This document shows positions 58,334-64,000 of a DNA stretch of 64,000 nt, piece by piece. This DNA is from Dendrobium chrysotoxum (lineage: Eukaryota > Streptophyta > Magnoliopsida > Asparagales > Orchidaceae), in the NCBI GenBank assembly GCA_019925795.1, contig CM034312.1, positions 84,447,528-84,511,527 on the forward strand, read 5' to 3'. A model generated the notes under the pieces. The model worked only from the letters and a program-made list of their open reading frames with translations, had not been told where the DNA came from and did not search any database. Both the position numbers and the translations under genes were made by a program. The first letter of the stretch is position 1; each line of letters opens with the position of its first letter.

Positions 58334-59050
58334 ATGGATCTCGAACAACTTGGAAGGACTTTAGACCTGTTGGTAGGTCAAATGAGTGCTATTAGCCAAC
58401 AATTAAAAGAAAACCAAGCTGATCTCGCAGAATTCCGTAGGACCACCACCGATCGTCTTGACACAATAGAGCATGGTAGAACTCACCCTATCCCGTACAC
58501 TCCTTCAAGACCTCCCTCTATGTATGGGGACGATCCTTTTATGGATGAGGGGCACACTCGAGCTCCTCATCGAGTTCCCTACCATAGACAAGAGCACCAC
58601 CACGACCCTGATCTTCCCCTGATGAAAAACATCAAGGTCGATGCACCCACTTTCGATGGTACCCTAGACCCCCAGCTCTTTCTGGACTGGATCAAAGGTA
58701 TGGATAGTTTCTTTAGGTGGTATGACATCTCCGAGGCTAGAAAAGTCAGTTTCGCCAGTATGAAACTCATTGGTAGAGCTAGTCAGTTCTGGTCTAACTT
58801 AGAAAGTCTTAGGGAGTCTCGCAATGAGTACCCCATCACTGATTGGCTATCGATGAAGCGTAAGCTTAAGCAGAAGTACCTCCCTCCCTCGTACTTCCCT
58901 AGGCTCTTAGATAGGTGGCATAGATTGACTCAGGGTAGCAAACCCGTCAAGGATTACATCGCCTCTTTCGATGATTTTCTGATCCGTTGCAAAGTGGAGA
59001 CCTCCACTACCCCTGCGCAGATTCTATCCATGTTTCGTACCGGATTGTGA
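58334..59050 (+). CDS. Chromovirus gag, cut by an in-frame TGA
   Basis: 238 residues from ATG 58334. The N-terminus is coiled-coil-like (MDLEQLGRTLDLLVGQMSAI). The retrotransposon gag/capsid region spans about residues 98-238 (KVDAPTFDGTLDPQLFLDWI, ARKVSFASMKLIGRASQFW, VKDYIASFDDFLIRC). The frame stops at TGA 59048-59050 in FRTGL, inside a region that stays open and gag-like for another 470 nt. It is therefore a truncated gag, not a natural end. Confidence 0.9.
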   Translation: MDLEQLGRTLDLLVGQMSAISQQLKENQADLAEFRRTTTDRLDTIEHGRTHPIPYTPSRPPSMYGDDPFMDEGHTRAPHRVPYHRQEHHHDPDLPLMKNIKVDAPTFDGTLDPQLFLDWIKGMDSFFRWYDISEARKVSFASMKLIGRASQFWSNLESLRESRNEYPITDWLSMKRKLKQKYLPPSYFPRLLDRWHRLTQGSKPVKDYIASFDDFLIRCKVETSTTPAQILSMFRTGL

Positions 59051-62000
59051 GAGGACCTTCGCAACGAACTGTTCGCCCGAAATGTCACAACCTTAGAAAG
59101 TGCATATAGTTTAGTACTTGACTTAGAGGAGAGTCGATCCCAACATTCTAACCGTCATCACGACCCTAGACCCTCCTACAGACCGTCTGGTAGTTCCACC
59201 CCGCACTCTTCTACTACCCGACCTACTCCGGGTAGTAGCATTCGACCTCCCACGGGTTCCCCTGCACCCCGACCTGATTTTAGAAGTAAGCCTCCCTCCC
59301 CGGATGGCCCTCGGACCAGTCCCGGGACAAAATGCTTTCGTTGCCAAGGATATGGGCATATCGCTTCTCAGTGCTCCAGTCCCTACAAAGTTTCCATCAT
59401 CGAGGAAATCACTGAGGAGGATCCTGAGCTCGAGGTTGATCAAGTTCACCAAGTTGAAGAAGAAGGTGATTTCTTCGAGGAGGACGAGGACACCACCGTC
59501 CTCCATTGCCTTCAGAAGTTGGACACATCTCCCATCTGCGTGGTGAGATGTGCGCTGTCACACCTTGTTACCTCCGATGACTGGCGTAGGACTTCTATCT
59601 TTCACACCTACACCAAAATCAAAGATAAAAACTGTAAGGTCATCGTAGATAGTGGCAGTTGCATCAATGCTGTCTCCTCCAGCATGGTGTCCAAATTAGG
59701 CCTTTCTGCCGTTCCTCACCCCAGTCCATATAAGGTAGCTTGGGTCAACTCCACTGCCTTGGAGGTGAAAGAACGAAGTCTCGTACCTATCTCCTTTGCC
59801 ACCTATAAGGAGAACGTATGGTGCGATGTTCTGATTATGGATGTTGGACAAATTCTTTTGGGGCGACCTTGGATTTTTGATAATGATGTCCACATCTATG
59901 GGCGTTCGAACACCTGCGTATTCGAACATGCGGGTAAAAAGATTAAACTTATACCATCGCAGCCCCGGGTCAAGGAAGAACCTAAACCCCACCCCCTTAA
60001 GTCCAAGAAAGGACTAAACTTGGTCACCGCCAAGGTTCTGGACTCTGAGGTCACTCGTGGTGCACCTCTATACGCTTTAGTGGGTCGTGAGATTCCCACC
60101 GAATCTGATGACCCCATTCCTCAAGAAGTCCAACCTATCCTAGGACAATTTGCTGATGTCTTCCCAGATGACCTCCCTGATCAGTTACCTCCTCTTCGAG
60201 ACATTCAGCATGCTATAGACTTAGTCCCTGGAGCCTCCCTCCCGAACCTGCCACACTATCGCATGAACCCCACGGAGCATGCCGAACTTAAAAAGCAGGT
60301 AGACGAATTACTGCAGCGAGGTTTCATTAAGGAAAGTCTTAGTCCCTGCGCGGTGCCTGCCCTTCTCACCCCTAAGAAGGACGGATCTTGGAGAATGTGT
60401 GTTGATAGTCGTGCTATCAACAAAATCACCGTCAAATATCGATTTCCTATTCCTAGATTAGACGACATGCTGGATATGATGACGGGTGCCACCCTCTTTT
60501 CCAAGATCGATCTTAAAAGTGGATACCACCAAATCCGGATCCGACCCGGTGACGAGTGGAAGACTGCTTTCAAGACCAAGGACGGTCTGTATGAATGGAT
60601 GGTCATGCCTTTTGGGTTGAGTAATGCCCCAAGCACCTTTATGAGAATTATGACCCAAGTGTTGCGTCCTTTTATGGGTAAGTTTGTCGTTGTTTACTTT
60701 GACGACATTCTTATTTATAGTCATTCTGTAGAGCAACACCTTGACCACCTTAAACAAGTCTGCTCTGTTTTAAGGAAGGAGCAGTTATACGCTAACCCCA
60801 AGAAGTGTACTTTCCTCGTAGATCGAGTCATCTTTCTAGGGTTTATCGTATCGGCTCGCGGGGTTTCTGCTGACCCCGAGAAGGTAAAAGCCATAGTTGA
60901 GTGGCCCCTTCCTCAGAACATCCGGGAAGTCCGCAGCTTCCACGGATTGGCCACCTTCTATAGGAGATTCATACGAAATTTCAGCACAATCGTATCTCCT
61001 ATCACTGATTGCCTTAAAAAGGGTGATTTCCATTGGACCCCGGCCGCCACTAGAGCTTTCGAGGACATTAAGAAAAGAATGGTGGAGGCCCCAGTAATGA
61101 GACTTCCTGACTTCTCCAAAGTCTTCGAAGTGACCTGCGACGCTTCTGGGGTCGGAATTGGAGGAGTCCTCTCCCAGGAAGGTCACCCTGTAGCATACTT
61201 CAGTGAGAAACTGAATGATATTCGGCAGCGATATTCCACTTACGATAAGGAATTCTATGCCGTGATCCAATCCCTCCGCTATTGGCGACATTACTTGCTC
61301 CCGCAAGAATTTGTCATTTTTTCGGATCACGAAGCTTTGCGTTATATCAACTCCCAGAAGAAGTTGAATGCACGCCACGGTCGTTGGGTGGAATTCCTTC
61401 AAGAGTACACTTATACCCTTAGACATAAGGCAGGAGTTGAGAATAAAGCTGCCGATGCCCTCAGTCGTCGCATGATGACTATCACTGAGTTGAGGGCCGA
61501 AGTCGTGGGTTTTGACCAAATTAGGAAAGATTATTTAGACTGCCCCGACTTCAAAGAAACATACACTCTCTTGTCCACAGGAAGCACGCGCCTTGTGGAC
61601 GATTTCCTTCTGGAGGATGGTTATCTTTTTAAAGCTCAAAAGCTTTGCGTACCGAGCACCTCCTTAAGGGATTTTCTGGTCTGGGAACTCCACGTCGGAG
61701 GCCTCGCCGGGCACTTCGGCCGAGATAAAACTATAGAATCCGTGGAGTATCGCTTCTTTTGGCCCAGCCTGAAGAGGGATGTTGGTAGACTGGTTAGCCG
61801 GTGTCACACGTGTCAGCTAGCCAAACAGCGTAAGCAGAACACCGGTCTGTACACTCCGTTGCCTGTCCCTAGTTGTCCTTGGCAGGACGTTAGTATGGAT
61901 TTCATTTTGGGCCTGCCAAAGACTCTCCGCAAAAATGATGCCATCTGTGTCGTAGTCGATAGGTTTTCCAAGATGGCTCATTTTATAGCTTGCTCCAAAA

Positions 62001-63124
62001 CCTCCGACGCCTCCCATATTGCCAAACTTTACTTCATTGAAATTGTCCGTCTGCACGGCCTACCTAAAACCATTGTATCTGATAGGGACGTTAAGTTCAC
62101 TAGCTACTTTTGGAAGACCCTTTGGATGAAATTAGGTACGAAGTTACAATTCTCTACTGCCTTTCATCCACAAACCGATGGTCAGACCGAGGTAGTTAAT
62201 AGGAGCGTAGGTAACCTGTTAAGGTCTTTGGTTGGGGAGCACGTTAAGGATTGGGATTCTATCTTACCCACTGCTGAGTTTGCTTATAACAATTCTATTA
62301 ACCGAACCACTGGCCTAAGTCCTTCTGAGATTGTGTACGAGTACAAACCTAGGCAACCTTTAGATCTCATTCCTATGTGTTCTAGGTATAGGATCTCTGA
62401 GTCTGCATCATCATTTGCATCACATTTGCATGAACTTCATAAGGAAATTGCACAACAAATTGAAAAGAGCAATACTGATTATAAATTACGTGCCGATTTG
62501 AAACGAAAATTTAAAACTTTTGAGGTTGGTGATTCCGTGATGGTGCGGATTCGTCCGGAACGGTTCCCACAAGGAACGGTTAAGAAACTGCATGCCAAAA
62601 GCGCTGGTCCATTCAAAATACTTAAGAAAATCAATGATAATGCTTATGTAGTAGATTTCCCTGAAGAGTTCAACATCAATCCCTCTTTTAACATAGAAGA
62701 TCTAGTGGTATATGAAGGTCCGGATTTTAATCCGCCAAACCCACTGACACAACAGCCTTGTGTGACCCCACCTTATGAGATCCCTAACCTACCTCCACTC
62801 CCAGATATTCCTAAATCACCCATAGCAGATAAAGTAGACACGATCTTGAGCGATGAAATCATCTCTACAAAAGAAGGGGGACGACGAAGATATTTGATCA
62901 GGTGGAAAGGTAAACCCGAGTCGGAGGATACTTGGTTGGACCGTGATGAGTTACAGCAGCTGGATCCGGATGCATTAGAGTTCTACGACAGCACCAGAGA
63001 TACTTACTCGACGGAGTCGAGCTTTCTTCCACCCCGGGAGAATGATGAGGACATCCACACTTGGAAAGTCTACCGGAGACGTGGCCGTCGATCTACGGCC
63101 ACGATCGAGTCTTTATATTTTTGA
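59051..63124 (+). CDS. Chromovirus gag C-terminus and pol, same frame as gag
   Basis: The frame is open for 1357 codons after the TGA. Order: rest of gag, CCHC zinc knuckle [14 protein letters not shown] (59333-59374), acidic linker, aspartic protease DSG (59648-59656), RT with YFDD (60695-60706) and [11 protein letters not shown], RNase H ([10 protein letters not shown], about 61136), integrase zinc finger (H-H...CHTCQLAK, 61693-61827) and core ([27 protein letters not shown]), then a chromodomain (about 62835-62995, [16 protein letters not shown]). The last 82 nt lie within the 3' LTR. All catalytic motifs appear intact. Translation in cis is blocked by the upstream TGA unless it is read through. 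Confidence 0.95.
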   Translation, partial: EDLRNELFARNVTTLESAYSLVLDLEESRSQHSNRHHDPRPSYRPSGSSTPHSSTTRPTPGSSIRPPTGSPAPRPDFRSKPPSPDGPRTSPGTKCFRCQGYGHIASQCSSPYKVSIIEEITEEDPELEVDQVHQVEEEGDFFEEDEDTTVLHCLQKLDTSPICVVRCALSHLVTSDDWRRTSIFHTYTKIKDKNCKVIVDSGSCINAVSSSMVSKLGLSAVPHPSPYKVAWVNSTALEVKERSLVPISFATYKENVWCDVLIMDVGQILLGRPWIFDNDVHIYGRSNTCVFEHAGKKIKLIPSQPRVKEEPKPHPLKSKKGLNLVTAKVLDSEVTRGAPLYALVGREIPTESDDPIPQEVQPILGQFADVFPDDLPDQLPPLRDIQHAIDLVPGASLPNLPHYRMNPTEHAELKKQVDELLQRGFIKESLSPCAVPALLTPKKDGSWRMCVDSRAINKITVKYRFPIPRLDDMLDMMTGATLFSKIDLKSGYHQIRIRPGDEWKTAFKTKDGLYEWMVMPFGLSNAPSTFMRIMTQVLRPFMGKFVVVYFDDILIYSHSVEQHLDHLKQVCSVLRKEQLYANPKKCTFLVDRVIFLGFIVSARGVSADPEKVKAIVEWPLPQNIREVRSFHGLATFYRRFIRNFSTIVSPITDCLKKGDFHWTPAATRAFEDIKKRMVEAPVMRLPDFSKVFEVTCDASGVGIGGVLSQEGHPVAYFSEKLNDIRQRYSTYDKEFYAVIQSLRYWRHYLLPQEFVIFSDHEALRYINSQKKLNARHGRWVEFLQEYTYTLRHKAGVENKAADALSRRMMTITELRAEVVGFDQIRKDYLDCPDFKETYTLLSTGSTRLVDDFLLEDGYLFKAQKLCVPSTSLRDFLVWELHVGGLAGHFGRDKTIESVEYRFFWPSLKRDVGRLVSRCHTCQLAKQRKQNTGLYTPLPVPSCPWQDVSMDFILGLPKTLRKNDAICVVVDRFSKMAHFIACSKTSDASHIAKLYFIEIVRLHGLPKTIVSDRDVKFTSYFWKTLWMKLGTKLQFSTAFHPQTDGQTEVVNRSVGNLLRSLVGEHVKDWDSILPTAEFAYNNSINRTTGLSPSEIVYEYKPRQPLDLIPMCSRYRISESASSFASHLHELHKEIAQQIEKSNTDYKLRADLKRKFKTFEVGDSVMVRIRPERFPQGTVKKLHAKSAGPFKILKKINDNAYVVDFPEEFNINPSFNIEDLVVYEGPDFNPPNPLTQQPCVTPPYEIPNLPPLPDIPKSPIADKVDTILSDEIISTKEGGRRRYLIRWKGKPESEDTWLDRDELQQLDPDALEFYDSTRDTYSTESSFLPPRENDEDIHTWKVYRRRGRRSTATIESLYF

Positions 63125-64000
63125 GTTTATTTATGTCTTTGTTTTCTTTTATTTTAGTTACCGTCGTACCCTTACTTATGGGTGTTTTGATTGTAAGCCC
63201 ATGAGGGCATGTTTGTCTTTTGTTGGTCTTTTGTTTAAGGCTATTTAAAAGCCTCCTTTGTATTATTTTGGGGTAATGAATGATTATTATGAAAAATTCT
63301 TGCATTGGTATTCTCTTTGATTGAGAGTTTGTGAGTTGTGTGGAAGAGCCCAGGAGGGGCTAACGCGTAGTATCCAACAGCGGCCTCCGGGAGCTCTTGG
63401 TCCCTTCTCTATTTTCCCCTCTTCTTCCTCCACCCGTCGGCTCAAACCCTTACCCCCCTTCCCCTTGCACCCGTCGGCCTCCCTCCCCTCCAAACCGAGC
63501 TCCCCTCTCCCCTACACCACCTCTCGGCCACCCTCCCGCCCCCACGGTCAAGCCTCCACACCGCCGGCCCACCACCCCTTGGCTTTCCCCTTTTGTTTGT
63601 CATTAACCCTTTCCTAATTTAGTTTTATATTTTAGGCAATCCAATTAATGATTGAATTCAAATCTATTTGAATTTAAATCATTACCTAAAATACAACTCT
63701 TATTTTAGGAAAATTTCCAAACCTTAGCCTCTTGAATTTTAAATTAGATTGGAATGAATCTTCCTTTCCAAATTTAATATCCTTATTTAGGAAAGCATTA
63801 AAGACCTCCCCAAATCACCTCCCCATATCCCTATGCCGCCGGCCCCATGGGGGTTCTCCTCTCTCCACCCGCCCCCTCTCCCTCCCAATTCTCTCTCTCT
63901 CTTTCCACTTTAAGTGCCACACCATTTAGGAATTAATTCAAATTTTAATTCCCAATTCCCTCCCAAATTCTATTCGAGAATTAATTTCAGATTTTAGAAT
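63043..64000 (+). repeat. 3' LTR of the chromovirus, first 958 bp
   Basis: Matches 56131-57088 almost perfectly; continues beyond the window. Confidence 0.95.

Larger units (their letters stand above)
56131..64000 (+). mobile_element. Young Ty3/gypsy chromovirus (CRM-like), 3' end outside window
   Basis: 5' LTR 56131-57969, initiator tRNA-Met PBS at 57972, gag-pol in one frame 58334-63124, 3' LTR from 63043 to the window edge. By eye the 958 comparable LTR bases show about four substitutions and four small indels, so insertion is recent. The C-terminal chromodomain places it in the chromoviruses. The pol end running into the 3' LTR and the RT sequence style ([18 protein letters not shown]) suggest the CRM clade, from memory; a phylogeny is needed to exclude Reina or Galadriel. 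Confidence 0.9.

Overview
The window is nuclear DNA of a flowering plant. The evidence is two intron-rich plant genes (an LRR-malectin receptor-kinase gene and a YebC/TACO1-type gene) in AT-rich DNA that is mostly transposable elements: Ty1/copia and Ty3/gypsy LTR elements, LINE 3' ends, and Tourist-, Mutator-, hAT- and CACTA-type DNA elements. I cannot place the species.

Layout. Bases 1-16683 are one very large LTR retrotransposon with a Tat/Ogre-like primer-binding site and almost no coding capacity. Its 5' LTR is cut by the left window edge and its 3' LTR may start as early as 10118. It lies inside the integrase region of a decayed copia element (16684-19192). Next comes the ectodomain half of an LRR-malectin receptor kinase on the minus strand (20099-25095, 18 exons, no kinase exons in the window). 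From 25.4 to 46.4 kb I find no convincing host gene, only nested and decayed elements. These include a complete 2.16-kb copia derivative with only a decayed gag (31598-33761), a 600-bp CACTA element, a hAT element with 8-bp target duplication, three Mutator-type MITEs with 9-bp duplications, four Tourist-type MITEs, LINE remnants and a dispersed solo-LTR-like family. A complete TACO1/YebC gene (46455-55281, plus strand, 7 exons, 313 residues) carries a full-length decayed copia element in intron 3 and a solo-LTR-like element in intron 5. From 56131 to the right edge is a young chromovirus whose reading frame is open except for one TGA.

How the parts relate. The host genes are expanded by insertions in their introns. 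The receptor gene may have its kinase exons separated by at least 20 kb of nested retrotransposons, or may have lost them.

The least ordinary content is in the 16-kb element. Its non-coding internal part holds several families of repeated stem-loops whose two arms change together while the pairing is kept: a 65-nt motif in the leader, a 48-nt palindromic array, a composite array of about 1.6 kb, and a hairpin spanning the polypurine tract. I read these as RNA structures kept by selection in a non-autonomous element. The covariation is visible by eye; the function is inference.
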